From the NCBI GenBank assembly GCA_905221605.1, contig CAJNDS010001258.1:743357-807356 (forward strand): a DNA stretch of 64,000 nt, written 5' to 3'. Origin of the DNA: Symbiodinium natans. Taxonomy: Eukaryota; Sar; Dinophyceae; Suessiales; Symbiodiniaceae. A program made the position numbers and the translations under genes. Below the pieces are notes generated by a model. It was not told where the DNA came from. It worked only from the letters and a program-made list of their open reading frames with translations, and did no database searches. Each line of letters starts with the position of its first letter. Position 1 is the stretch's first letter. This document shows, piece after piece, positions 9,630 through 20,480 of this stretch.

Positions 9630-10824
9630 GTCGGGCTGGGGTTTTATTTAGGGTTTAGGATTTAGGGTTAGAGGGTTTAGGGTTTAGGGCTCAGTTTTAG
9701 AAGGGGTTTGATCCCTAGTTCATGGTACATAATCGGGCTTTAATAGGGCGAAAGTAGGGAGAAACAAAGGCCTTAGTGGGGTTATAAAAGAGCTTTAATA
9801 TAATCGGGCTTTAGTAGAGTTACAATAGGGCTTGCATATAGCAGGGCTTGAGGGTTTTCATGGGGTTCTTAATGTTGTTAACTGAATCCCTCCTATTGTG
9901 GTGTCTAAATCGGGTTTTGTAGGGCGATCGTTGGTTTTAGTAGGGTTATGGTTGGTGTTCTAAATAGGGATTTAGTAGGGCGATAAGAGGGAGAAACGAG
10001 GGCGTTAGTAGGGTCTTTGGGTCTTACGGGGTCCTTCTGGGTTTAGGGTTTAGGGTTTAGGGTTTAGGGTTTAGGGTTGCTGGGATGCCCTGCCGTTCCC
10101 TCTTAAAGCAGTTCAGGGTGTCGGACCGTAGCCCTTCTGAAGTCCTGGTTTAGGGTTTAGGGTTTAGGGTTTAAGGGTTGAGGGTTTAGGGTTTAGGGTT
10201 TAGGGTTTCGTTTGATATATTCATAGGGCTGTCGGGTGCAAGAGGTTTAGTAAGGATCACGAGAGTGTTTCTCCTCAAACACACACAATGCCTTTCAAGC
10301 CCAGCATGGCACTGGAATTTGAACCCGAAGTTCATCAAGCATTTCCACTTTCTAAACCCTATTCCTTCAGCCCGCATCCCCAACCCCTAACCTAGTTCTT
10401 CTACCAGAGGTGGCTAAAAGCGCCATTCTGTACCACGTTAAAGGTGGGTGTGCTAAGCATAGGGTGCACAGCAAGTCTGATCGTTGAGGGGTTTAGTGTA
10501 GGAAAGATGTTGTGCGTATAAGGTTCGCCAAAACACTAAACCCCAAACCCTAAACCCTAAACCCCAAGCCCTAAGCCCTTCAGCAGGGACTTCGTTACTT
10601 TAGCTGCGGTGGACCACAGGCCGAGACGCTGGGCCTTGGCTGTGGGGAGAAAAGCCGTGACTGACAAGAACCTCAACTGCGGACACGCCTTACCTTTCTA
10701 CAAGCTGTACGTATTTCAGTTTGAGTTTTGTAAAATGCTTTTGTAAGTTATAGTTCTTTATATACACCACATCTATTTACGTTAACTCTGCTTCGGGGGC
10801 GGAGGGCTTGACGGATCACGCAAG

Positions 10825-10861
10825 CCCCCCCCCCCCCCCAAAAAAAAAAAAAAAAAAAAAA
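10825..10861. repeat. C15A22 homopolymer tract
   Basis: Fifteen C followed by 22 A, the longest A run in the window. It could be an old poly(A) tail or a slippage product; no retrocopy was recognised just upstream. Confidence 0.9.
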
Positions 10862-10980
10862 CCAAAGGGACTCAAGAAGCGCAGACCCAAAACCCCTACA
10901 GGATTGGGGGTTTAGACCCAAACCTCGAGGGGTTTCGGGATTAGGGGGTTTTTAGTTGTAAGTCCACATCTGGTTCCACA

Positions 10981-10981
<1 letters not shown>

Positions 10982-11011
<30 letters not shown>

Positions 11012-11017
11012 GATACA

Positions 11018-11049
<32 letters not shown>

Positions 11050-11056
11050 AATATAT
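10982..11056. repeat. (CATA)n microsatellite
   Basis: About 16 tetramers interrupted once by GATA, closing with AT-rich sequence. It lies inside segmental-duplication copy A; copy B (near 17710-17760) has only a few TATGTATA-like remnants, so the array expanded after duplication or was lost in copy B. Confidence 0.95.
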
Positions 11057-11830
11057 GTAAATTAGATCGTTAATTTTTAGCTGACGTGTTTGTGTATATA
11101 TAGATATATGCACACACCTTAAGCCCCCAAGCTTGACCTTCAGGCCGAAACCGACATGACCCCGTCCAACATGAGAATGGGACTTTGGGTTTCGAGAATT
11201 TTAGGTCTGTAGAGTTTGGATTTTAGGGTTCGTAGAACCCTAAGTCGGGTTTAGGGTTCGTAGACTTTAAATAAGGGGTAACCCCAAACCCTAAGAGCCC
11301 TAAACCCAAAACCCAAAACCCAAAACCCTCAGCTGAACCCCAAAACATATGGCATTACTGCTCTCGCCCTTGGTTTCCGAAGCTTCCGCGGCTGCAAGCG
11401 CTGCCCAGGGCAGCAGGGTAGCAGAGTTTGGGGCCCTGCGGAGGTTCCTGAGGTTCGTGGGGAGAAATAAGTAGGGATATATGAGCCCCAATGGGTTATC
11501 CTACTTATAACCCTACTCAGAAGTACTCATGAACCTTCAAGTAAATCGTTCAGGGTTTAGAAGGGTTCTGAAGGGGCAAAGCTCAGAATTTACGACCTGG
11601 ATTGGAGCATCCCGCTGGAAACCTCCAAGCCCTTGCCCTCACCATTTCTCAGCAGGGTCTAGAGGGTTCAGGGTTTTGCTCGGATCATCCGCCACAGATC
11701 AAGGGATTAAGGCTCGCACCCCTAAGAGGTTCCCTTAATGTACTCCGATTATGGCCCCTGTGTTCCCTTGGAGCACCTTTAAAACGGTTACCCAAACCCA
11801 AGGGCCCAACCTTAGGTGTCCAAGCTAGAG

Positions 11831-11940
11831 TCCCATGAACAGGAGCAAACAGAGGCCATTCTGCGCGATGCCGCTGTGGCAAAGCGTCAACTTGGGAGGG
11901 GCACTCAGGCTGCTTTTGGGCTTGGCGATTGCTGGGGTTA
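11831..11940 (+). pseudogene. Exon-like relic within segmental-duplication copy A
   Basis: The frame reading EQTEAILRDAAVAKRQLG and on to a stop near 11938 looks protein-like, and this stretch is among the best conserved between copies A and B. In copy B (about 18250-18420) the same DNA is frameshifted and interrupted by some 70 bp. It is probably a decayed exon; no family recognised. Confidence 0.3.
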
Positions 11941-11945
11941 ACCTT

Positions 11946-12022
11946 GAGGGTTCCTAAGAGTGACCCAATAGTAGTATAGGGTCATTTGGGGGCTCTTTTT
12001 TGGATCCTCCCAGAAATCTGGG
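11946..12022 (-). repeat. Dispersed ~80-bp repeat (GGGTTCCTAAGAATGACCC family), copy 1
   Basis: GGGTTCCTAAGAGTGACCC...GTATAGGGTCATTTGGGGGCTC...GGATCCTCCCAGAAATCTGGG. Other copies are at 19370-19450 (opposite orientation) and about 20363-20480. Confidence 0.55.
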
Positions 12023-13345
12023 TAGAAGTGTAGAACTCTTGATGAGCTAGCGTCGATCACAAGGTTCGAGAAGGATCTCGGAGCCCATGGAGGGATACCA
12101 TATGGTGGTTTCGAGATCTTTTTACGCCTCCTAGCCTTAGGCCCAGCCAGCCTCCCCCCCTGACCCCCACTCGTTGAAGACTCATTAGAATCCGGGCGGG
12201 GGTCGGGAATCTGGGAAAGCTTGCAATACAAGATTTCACTTAGTTGTCCAGGGCTGTTTACAAACAACTCTGTTTGGAATGGGCCGTGGCCGTGGTGCTT
12301 GGGATGATGAAGCCGCACAGTTTCCATTTTATGCAGGTCTTGAGGGTTTTGGGCAGGGCGTTGGGCTTCGCGGCTTAGATCTTAGGGCTTTAGGGTTTCA
12401 GTCTTCAGGATTTTTGGCTTGGGGTTCTAGGTTTCGCTGGTGTCGCAAGGTTTGTGACCTGGTGGATATGCGCCTGAATCTTTGGAATCCGAGCGGAGGC
12501 ACGACATGGGGGAAGCAAACTTGATAAGGACGGCAAGAATTTCCACAAAATCGTCACGTTATGGCTCCGGCAGTATGCTGCCGCTAGTGTCATCATTATC
12601 TCAAAGCCCTGCTCCCAAAGCATACAGCCAGCCGGACCTTGCAGGCCCGAGATTCAAGCCATCCTGGATCTGGGCAACCCGGGCAAGTTGTGTCTGAGTA
12701 GATTTTGACACAGAGCGTGCGCTGAGCCCTTACGGGCTGAGGTGGCCTTTCTCGGGAAACTATACATAGCCTACAACACGACACTGGAGGGCCGAACCCT
12801 GGACAAGGAGACGAAATACACGGTTGTAATACCTCGGTTCCATCGTTGCGCTAGTAGCGGTATAAGCGGTATAGTATTGCTGCTTACGGTGCGGTTCGGT
12901 TCGATACCCAACTCCCTCCATCAGCCCCCCCCTCCCCCCCTTCCCCCCCCCCCCCCTCCCCCCCTCCCCCCTCCCCCCCCTCCCCCCCTCCCCTCCCCCC
13001 CTCCCCCCCTCCTCCCCCCCCCTCCCCCGAAAGAAGGAGAGAAGTGTGGGTGAGAAGACCATAGACGGCGCAGTCAGTCATGCGGCCTAGAACTGTTGGG
13101 ATGAGGGCGGGGACAGCGCAGGCGTGATTTCTACAGTAGGGTTTCGGTCTCAGGTGAGGTGGGCGACGGTGGCGAAAGGGGAGAGGAGTTGGTAGGGCAG
13201 AAGAGGAGAACGTGTACTTGCCCTTCACTAGGTGCTGCGAGCCCTCGTGCCTGTGCACTTGAAAGCTCACAGCTGACCACGCAGCTTGTACCTGGTTCCA
13301 TGATAGCAGCCTTCCCAGACTGACAGCCAGACAAAACTCTACGCC
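12023..13345. other. Upstream region of the ankyrin/CWC gene
   Basis: No supported coding region. A 100-base pyrimidine-only tract sits at about 12926-13026. Below it, 13040-13345 is ordinary-complexity sequence that would include the 5' UTR and a trans-splice acceptor AG; no promoter motif can be named. Confidence 0.5.
12926..13026. repeat. Polypyrimidine (C-rich) tract
   Basis: About 100 bases of C runs broken by single T, a mirror-type homopurine/homopyrimidine tract. Poly-Pro and poly-Gly frames across it are artefacts. It lies about 320 bp upstream of the start codon of the ankyrin/CWC gene. Confidence 0.9.
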
Positions 13346-15984
13346 ATGGGATGCACTTCCAGCAAGTCGGAGGTGCACCACGCAGCGCAGAACCGCCACG
13401 GCCATGAAGCTCAAAACGGCAACCGGCTCAGCCACATAAAGCAGAGCAGCCAAGTCATGCTTGAGCTCTTCCAGCTCTACGCAAAAGAAGTTCGCCACAT
13501 GTCCATGACCGACATGAGGTTCTCCCCGGTCCATGTCGCAGCCGAGCACGGGTTAGAGGCCACGCTGAGGCTCATGCATGACCTGGAGTCTCGACCCAGC
13601 AGGAAAAATGACCTTGGACCAGCGCATCTTGTACAGTCTTGTCAGCTCAGGTTTTTATTTTGTCCATGACTTATATTTCTTCCATGTCTTTTCACACCTT
13701 GGGCTAGTTGCTGCGTCAAATAAGAAGCATGATGGGATTGCCAAGGTCCAACGTCGTCCCCGCTCACAAACCGGACTTCTATGGGTCCGTGTCTCTTGCC
13801 GAAGGGCCTGAAGTGAAGACCGTCGTGAGCTTTCCAGGACAATACGAGGATGACTGGGAATGCCTGGTGAGGAGATCCGGCGAAAGGACTCAGCTTGAAA
13901 GGACTGTCAAGCAACCTCTTCCAAGCCATACGCCTTACTACAAAGCTGGCAGCACCTCGTGCATCTTTTTACCCAAAGGCAGCCCCTTTCATGGCAGTCA
14001 CCCTTCGAAGCCGGACGGCTCAGGCAAGTGCTGGTGTGAGGATCTTTATGGCGAAGTTCAAGACTTTGGCTGCATGTGGTTCACAGTGTGGCAGACAAGT
14101 CTGCAGAATGCTGTGGATAAGAAGCACACATTAGTGGTTGTCTACAAGGCCGGGCAAAAGGGTCACGGCAAAGAGGGTCTTCATTGGCCTCCGCAAGTCG
14201 CCTGCACAAAGGAGAGGCGGGATGATGCTGGCTTGGGTGTTTCACAACGTGGTGAGACAGCGTGGTTGCTCAAACAAGGACACAACTTCATCGAAGAGGA
14301 CATCAATGACTACCGACGGCGTCTTGCACTAGACTTCTGGTCCGAGCTTCGGCAAACTGTTCATCACCGCCGTGAACAGCTTCAACAAGAGCTCCTTGGA
14401 CTCATGAAAAGAATGCATATGCTGTCCCTCACCGCACCGCTGAATGGAGGCCTCTCCCCAGCGCGCATTGCAGCTGAAGCAGGCCACGTGCCTGTGCTCC
14501 AGCTCCTATACGACCTTGGTGGGGCGGCCCGCAACACCCTCAGCGCATCATGGCAAGAGAAAATTCGTGAAGGCCAGCAGAACCGTCACGGCCATGAAGC
14601 TCAAAACGGCAACCGGCTCAGCCACATAGAGCAGAGCGGCCAAGTCATGCTTGAGCTCTTCCAGCTCTACGCAAAAGAAGTTCACCACATGTCCATGACC
14701 GACATGAGGTTCTCCCCGGTCCATGTCGCAGCCGAGCACGGGTTAGAGGCCACGCTGAGGCTCATGCATGACCTGGAGTCTCGACCCAGCAGGAAAAATG
14801 ACCTTGGACCAGCGCATCTTGTACAGTCTTGTCAGCTCAGGTTTTTTTTATTTTGTCCATGACTCATATTTCTTCCATGTCTTTTTCACACCTTGGGCTA
14901 GTTGCTGCGTCAAATAAGAAGCATGATGGGATTGCCAAGGTCCAACGTCGTCCCCGCTCACAAACCGGACTTCTATGGGTCCGTGTCTCTTGCCGAAGGG
15001 CCTGAAGTGAAGACCGTCGTGAGCTTTCCAGGACAATACGAGGATGACTGGGAATGCCTGGTGAGGAGATCCGGCGAAAGGACTCAGCTTGAAAGGACTG
15101 TCAAGCAACCTCTTCCAAGCCATACGCCTTACTACAAAGCTGGCAGCACCTCGTGCATCTTTTTACCCAAAGGCAGCCCCTTTCATGGCAGTCACCCTCC
15201 GAAGCCGGACGGCTCAGGCAAGTGCTGGTGTGAGGATCTTTATGGCGAAGTTCAAGACTTTGGCTGCATGTGGTTCACAGTGTGGCAGACAAGTCTGCAG
15301 AATGCTGTGGATAAGAAGCACACATTAGTGGTTGTCTACAAGGCCGGGCAAAAGGGTCACGGCAAAGAGGGTCTTCATTGGCCTCCGCAAGTCGCCTGCA
15401 CAAAGGAGAGGCGGGATGATGCTGGCTTGGGTGTTTCACAACGTGGTGAGACAGCGTGGTTGCTCAAACAAGGACACAACTTCATCGAAGAGGACATCAA
15501 TGACTACCGACGGCGTCTTGCACTAGACTTCTGGTCCGAGCTACCGGAAACTGTTCATCGCCGCCGTGAGCAGCTTCAACAAGAGCTCCTTGGACTCATG
15601 AAAAGAATGCATATGCTGTCCCTCACCGCACCGCTGAATGGAGGCCTCTCCCCAGCGCACTTTGCAGCTGGAGAAGGCCACGTGCCCGTGCTCCAGCTCC
15701 TATACGACCTTGGTGGGGCGGCCCGCAGCACCCTCACCGCGACAGACGACTGCGGAGTTTATCCAGCACACCAAGCTGCTCTCAATGGTCACACCAAGGC
15801 GCTCCAGCTCCTTGCCCTGGATGAGACAACCCGCCACTCCCTCTTTCAGAAAAACGCCTCGGGGGAAACGCCAGGGGATTGGGGCCATGATGGGGTGAAG
15901 AGCCTCTTGGCTCACCTGGGAAGCAAGATTCATGAGACCCGCGATGCAAACACCCACGGGACGATCCAGGACTCGGCAATATGA
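13346..15984 (+). CDS. N-myristoylation-type ankyrin protein with two novel CWC domains (3 exons)
   Basis: Inferred join: 13346-13650, 13725-14840, 14919-15984, total 2487 nt, 828 residues, frame intact across both introns. The start ATG is followed by MGCTSSK, a textbook N-myristoylation context with a Cys3 available for palmitoylation, suggesting membrane anchoring. Each of two repeat units contains an ankyrin-like helix pair (FSPVHVAAEHGLEATLRLMHDL), then an unrecognised domain (VVSFPGQY at about residue 134, SCIFLPKG, GKCWC at about 201, FGCMWF, TLVVVYKAGQKGHGK, GLGVSQRGETAWL, EEDI), a charged helix, and another ankyrin-like stretch (LSPARIAAEAGHVPVLQLLYDLGG). The second unit ends with further ankyrin-like sequence and stops at 15984. 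The same domain occurs twice in the gene at 36-39 kb. Known: ankyrin repeats bind proteins. The function of the CWC domain is unknown; a TIR-like fold is only a guess. Confidence 0.82.
13391..14580 (+). repeat. Intragenic tandem duplication, unit 1 (~1190 bp)
   Basis: AACCG.CACGGCCATGAAGC starts at 13391 and again at 14581. The units include coding sequence and the short intron. Over most of the length they differ only by isolated bases; homology ends near 15730, where unit 2 continues into ankyrin repeats and unit 1 has a short unrelated linker (14545-14580). Confidence 0.88.
13651..13724 (+). other. Inferred intron 1 (74 bp, GT-AG)
   Basis: Donor CTCAG|GTTTTT, acceptor AATAAG|AAGC. Removing it joins phase-2 codon AG|A and keeps the reading frame; without removal the frame stops at about 13669. 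Its sister intron at 14841-14918 is nearly identical, so the intron was copied with the repeat unit. Confidence 0.75.
14581..15732 (+). repeat. Intragenic tandem duplication, unit 2
   Basis: Second copy of the 13391-14580 unit, offset 1190-1194 bp. Differences cluster near the end (HHRREQ versus HRRREQ; ARIAAEAGH versus AHFAAGEGH). Confidence 0.88.
14841..14918 (+). other. Inferred intron 2 (78 bp, GT-AG)
   Basis: Same borders and nearly the same sequence as intron 1, with a few extra T residues and isolated substitutions. Splicing links the first repeat unit in frame to the second. Confidence 0.75.
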
Positions 15985-16779
15985 CAAGCATCATCAGGAA
16001 TGTAGCATCTGTATGTGACTGTATGTGTGTCAAGGGGCTGTCGCACCAGCACCGTACAGAAGCCTAGTTCAAGCCAACGCTGGCATGGCCACGCCATGTC
16101 CTGCCGCATTCAGTTTGCTTGTCTTGTAGTGTTTGGCTATATGTGCTTTACCGATGCGCATGTGTTGGGGACTTGCAACGTACAATTCTGGCATAGGTCG
16201 TGTCACAAAGTGATACACGGGGCTAATTGTTTCGAAATATTCTGACGCAGGCATTCCGCTGACAAAGTGACGTGCTTGCCGTAACTTGCTGCGGTGCCCT
16301 GCACACCACTTCCGCGCATGAACACACGTGCATTACTCGCCTCACTCATGCAATCGCTAGCTCATTGGCAGACTCCGGCCCAGCCGCTGTCAAGGGACAT
16401 TCACACGTGGGCCGGACTGTATGTGGTCCCGTGCTCCCAGCTCCCACCCTAATCAAGCCCGACCCGCACCCCCGTCCGAATGATCGAAGCCAGGGTCCGA
16501 GCGGAGTCGAAGCACAGCAGCCTGGCCATTCGGGGTTTGGGGTTTGAAGGTTAGCCATTGGGGTATCGAGCTTGGCGTTGTCCATGTGAGTGCTAGGGGA
16601 TTTTGTGATGCGGGCAGAGGGTATCTGACGTTCGGGCTCTGAACTTTCAGCCCGAAGCGTTAGAGTTTTCATTCTCTAGCCCTGCGTAAAATCCCTGGGC
16701 CCGAATGAAACCTCAAACTCCAGACCCTAAACCCCAAACCCCGAACCAGAACCTCCTGAACCTTTCAACCTGCTTCCGT
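15985..16779. other. 3' flank of the ankyrin/CWC gene
   Basis: Unique, ITS-free sequence to about 16530, probably 3' UTR and spacer, then a few CCCTAAA-type units. No further coding sequence supported. Confidence 0.5.
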
Positions 16780-16977
16780 TTGTTGAGTATAGGGTGTACA
16801 GCAAGGAAAGATGTTGTGTGTATCAAGGTTCTCCTAAACCCTAAATACTATACCCTAAACACCAAACCCCCAAACCCTAAACCCTGAAGCCCAACCCTGA
16901 GCCCTTCAGCAGGGTTGCTTGAGCTGCGGTGGACCACAGGCCGAGACGCTGGGCCATGGCTGTGGGCGAGAAAAGCC

Positions 16978-17025
16978 GTGTCTTACAAGTAGGGTTTAGG
17001 GTTTAGAGTTTATGTGTCTTACAAG
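16978..17025. repeat. 24-bp telomeric insertion with 12-bp target-site duplication
   Basis: GTGTCTTACAAG occurs at 16978-16989 and 17014-17025 around TAGGGTTTAGGGTTTAGAGT plus TTAT. The paralogous site at 10656-10680 reads straight through (GTGACTGACAAGAACCTC), showing the empty state. Confidence 0.88.
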
Positions 17026-17030
17026 AACCT

Positions 17031-17291
17031 CAACTGCAGACATGCGGTGTTTAAGATATTCAGGTTATTACGGCCACCAGGGTTATTATAGGGTTATTAG
17101 GGTTAGACCCGCGGTTTTTAAGGTGTTGAAGGTTATTGGGGTTGGTAGCGCTATTAGGGTGATGAAGGTTATTAGGGTTGTTAGGGTTGTTGATTGTTGG
17201 GGTTGTTAGGGTTGTTAGGGTTGTTAGGGTTATTCGGGATATTAGGGTTATTAGGGTTACTAGGCTTATCTGAGTGCAACTGCAGACATGC
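17031..17291. repeat. 231-bp GGTT(A/G)TTAG array with 15-bp target-site duplication
   Basis: CAACTGCAGACATGC is at 17031-17045 and 17277-17291; the paralogue at 10674-10688 has one copy (CAACTGCGGACACGC) followed directly by the shared CTTAC. The insert is a degenerate 9-bp repeat, TTAGGGTTA/TTAGGGTTG, related to the telomere unit but two bases longer. Confidence 0.85.
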
Positions 17292-19369
17292 CTTACTTGG
17301 AGGTTCATGGGTACTTAGAACCCCAAATGGGTTAAGGCTAAGGGCTTAAGGTTTAGGGGCTAGGGCTAGGGTACATATAACCCCAATAAGAAGTCTACTT
17401 TTTCCCAACTTACGGGACTTAGGGGCTAATAAGTACAGTTATAAGTAAGGTTTTACGTGCCCTGAAGCGGCAAGTACCTAACTACAGACTATATGTAGTT
17501 TTTTTACACATGTATTCGGGTATAGTTATGATTGCAGATTTCTTTCTGTTGTTGTTCTCACTACATATTCATCTCATACCGTTCTGAGGCCCCCCTCGTT
17601 TGGGGTTACACGAAACCCAGACCGAAAGCCTCTAGGGGTTTTTCAGGGTTTAGGGTTTGGGGAAACCCGGACCCAAAACCTCGAGGATTGGGGTTTTAGT
17701 TGCACATGATGTTATGTATATATTTGTATATGTTATATGTATTAGTGCGATATTTGGATTTGTATTTATTTGTTCTACGTATATACACACACCCTTTGTC
17801 CGAAGATTAAGTTCCTTAAAGCCGAAACCGACATAGCTCCGTCCAACAGCAGATTGCGACTTACACTCCAAGGCTCAAAAGGTCCCTAAGCCCTAAACCC
17901 TGAGCCCTGCTAAACTTAAGCCCTCAACTAAACCCCAAAAACTCCCACAAAAGAGTGTTAGAAGAGCAAAGCGTCTGGAGTACTGCAATTGCTTGCATTT
18001 CCGAAGCTTACGCGGCTGCAGGTGCCGCCCGTAGCAGAGTCTCGGACCTTACTTGAAGTTGATAATAGATATGCGTGGGGTAATCAGAACCCTAGTTAGC
18101 TCTCCTACTGGTAATGCCTAAAACCCGAGTAATTAATAAGCACTCATGAACCTTCGAGCTTATCAATTCTCGGCCAGCAAGATTCGAAGTGTGTAGGTTG
18201 GTCTAAATTTGGGGTGTAGGGTTTAGGGTTCAGGGTTTCGCCCTCCCCACTCGCCACAGAAACAAACCGAAGCCTTTTCCACGCGATGCCGGTGTGGCAG
18301 AACGTCAACTTGAAGCAGAAGGCCAAAGAATCTCCTGAACCCTATAAACCTTAAACCATAAACCCAAGATTCTGGAAAAAGGGAGGAGGGCATTCAGGCT
18401 GACTTTGGGCTTGGAGATTGCTGGCAATGAAGAAAAGATGCTCAGTGTTCAATGCTTCTTTTGCTGCTGTAAGTTCGAACTGGCATTATACCATACTGGA
18501 TCAAGGCAAACAAGTGTGGCGTTGAGGTGTCATCAGTGCGGTAGAGTCTCTGCAAAGCGAAATATATGGTCCACGGCTCAAGGGGGAAGGCGTTGCTGTT
18601 CACACCATAGTAGCTTACACCCTTGGTAACCTTTTGATTTCCCCTTAAACCCTAATCCCTAAACCTTCCCAGTACCCTTAAGCTGTGCCTCAGCCACAAG
18701 GGCTCGGGGATAGTTTGGCGTGTTGTCGTGAATTTGGGTCTCTGTTGGCACGTCCGTGCCATGAAGACTCCGAGAAAAACTGGGTACCTATAAATTGGAA
18801 CTCTTCTCTGGAACTACCCTGAATGAGTGGCACCAAACTACCCGAAGCCCCAATGTGAACACCTCGGATGGACTGACCGGTTCTCTAAACCCTAAACCCG
18901 ATTAAACCCTAAACCCTAAACCATTTCAGGTGCGTAACATCCCACAAAAGGACCTTGTACCGTTGATAGGCGGCTTATATAAGCAGTGGCTACCCACCTG
19001 TGCCTGTCACTGCCCTCTTCAGGCTGGGTGGCCCAAAGAAGCCAAAAACCACCCACCTGTTTAGGGTTTAGGGTTTCGGGTTGACGTCTGAAAGATGACA
19101 GGCGATTTTCGAGATCATCCAGCGAGAGGACGGATCTCAAAATGGCTTCCGGTGGTAGGAGTCGAATACCCCTAAGCCCTAAACCATAAACCCTAAAACC
19201 TAAACCCTAAGCCCTAATTCCTGGACCCTAAACTTTCGGGCTTACAACCCTAAACTGCCGCTTCTCAGGCCTACGGTCTAGGCTGTCAGGCTGAGGGCGG
19301 CCGGCTTATTGGAACCTTAAACCCCAAACCCTCAAAAACCCTCTACACCCTATGCACTAAACCGTTTCT

Positions 19370-19450
19370 CAGATTTCTGGGAGGATTTCAAAAAGTAGAA
19401 GCCCCAGTTAGTACCCTATACTGCTCTTGGGTAATTCTTAGGAACCCTTA
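19370..19450 (+). repeat. Dispersed ~80-bp repeat (GGGTTCCTAAGAATGACCC family), copy 2
   Basis: CAGATTTCTGGGAGGATTTC...GTACCCTATACTGCTCTTGGGTAATTCTTAGGAACCC is the reverse-complement counterpart of 11946-12022. Confidence 0.55.
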
Positions 19451-20362
19451 GTGTGCGGTTTCGGGTGACAGGACACCGAGAACCTCCCCTACTATTTGAA
19501 CGACGAGGAGCGGGGCATGCGGGGGTCAGCTCGGTGTAAGGTGGGGTTTAGGGTTTAGGGGTTAGGGTTTAGGGTTTAGGGTTTAGGGTGTGCACTTGGT
19601 ATCAGGGCAGCTGGGAGTAGGCCTTTGTGCAGGGGTTTCTGGTTGAGAGTGTTGAGTCCCTAAACCCGCCCCCCCCCCGACCCCCCAAAGGCTTCCCTCA
19701 CAGCTGGGAAGCCTCGGAATTTTGGGTTTTGGGTCCCGAGTTCCCCCTACGCTGGAACCCTGAACCCGAAACCCTAAACCCCAAACCCCAAACCCAAAAC
19801 CCTAACCCTAAACCCTATGAGGGGAGGGATCCCTAAACCCCAAACCCGAAACCCTAAACCCCAAACCCTGTGATGGGAGGAGCTGGACTTCTTTGTGCGC
19901 GGGCTCGCGCCGGGTCCTTGCAGTTTCGGGCTGCAGGGGTGCGTGCTCTAGGACTTAACGCCCTGATGAGACTCCAAAACCCTAAAACCTAAAAGTTTGG
20001 GGGGTTTGAGGTTCAGTATGATATCATGGTATGATGATACAATGATATTCTGATATATCATTGTTGGATTGAACAGGGTTTGAGGTCTGGGGTTGAGTGT
20101 TGGTTTCGGTCTGGAGCTTAGTGCTGCGGTCTCGCAGTCTACATCCAGATATGAACAACCCCCCCCCCCCCAGCTTAGGGTTTAGGGTTTAAGGGTTTTA
20201 GGGTTTAGGTTTTAGTAACCCCTCAATCTCCTAAACCCTCCAACCCCTCAAACCCTCCAACCCTCCAGCCCTCAAGCCCCGACACGTTTAGGGTTAAGGG
20301 TTTAGGTTTAGGGTGTTTGGATGCCTTGATCCTGAAAATGCATGGAGACAAGGGACCCCTTG

Positions 20363-20480
20363 GGAGGATCCAAAAAGTAGATCCCCTTTAAGGGTTCCTA
20401 AGAATGACCCCAAAAGGAGCATAGGGCTACTAATTGGGGGGCTCTGCTTTCTAAAAAAACCTCTCAGGCGTCTGGGTTAT
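20363..20480 (-). repeat. Dispersed repeat (GGGTTCCTAAGAATGACCC family), copy 3
   Basis: Contains GGGTTCCTAAGAATGACCCC, AGCATAGGGCTACTAATTGGGGGGCTC and imperfectly complementary ends (GGGAGGATCCAAAAAG versus CTAAAAAAACCTCTCAG), so this family also tends to fold back. Confidence 0.5.

Larger units (their letters stand above)
6313..10449. other. No supported gene; ITS, relics and microsatellites
   Basis: The stretch holds several ITS blocks, one fold-back element (7600-7680), a perfect inverted telomeric hairpin (7914-7964), another (8439-8469), CCCCAAA-type variants at 9360-9402 and a TA/CATA microsatellite. The ORF at 6426-6917 has a low-complexity start and no recognisable domain, so it is not called. 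Confidence 0.6.
10450..11935 (+). repeat. Segmental duplication, copy A
   Basis: Ordered similarity to 16780-18425: AGGGTGCACAGCAAG, GAAAGATGTTGTG, the block GCGGTGGACCACAGGCCGAGACGCTGGGCC, CAAGAACCTCAACTGC, CCGAAACCGACAT...CCGTCCAAC, TCCGAAGCTT.CGCGGCTGCA, CACTCATGAACCTTC, CGCGATGCCG.TGTGGCA and GGGCTTGG.GATTGCTGG. Copy A lacks the two telomere-like insertions present in copy B at 16990-17013 and 17046-17276 and so serves as the empty-site reference. Confidence 0.8.
16780..18425 (+). repeat. Segmental duplication, copy B
   Basis: Ordered counterpart of 10450-11935 (see that entry). Relative to copy A it gained a 24-bp TTTAGGG insertion (16990-17013), a 231-bp degenerate GGTTATTAG array (17046-17276) and an approximately 70-bp interruption of the exon-like relic near 18320-18390. 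Confidence 0.8.

Noticed and set aside
12742-13062. Proline-rich and glycine/arginine-rich ORFs
   Set aside because: Produced by the C/T tract on opposite strands.
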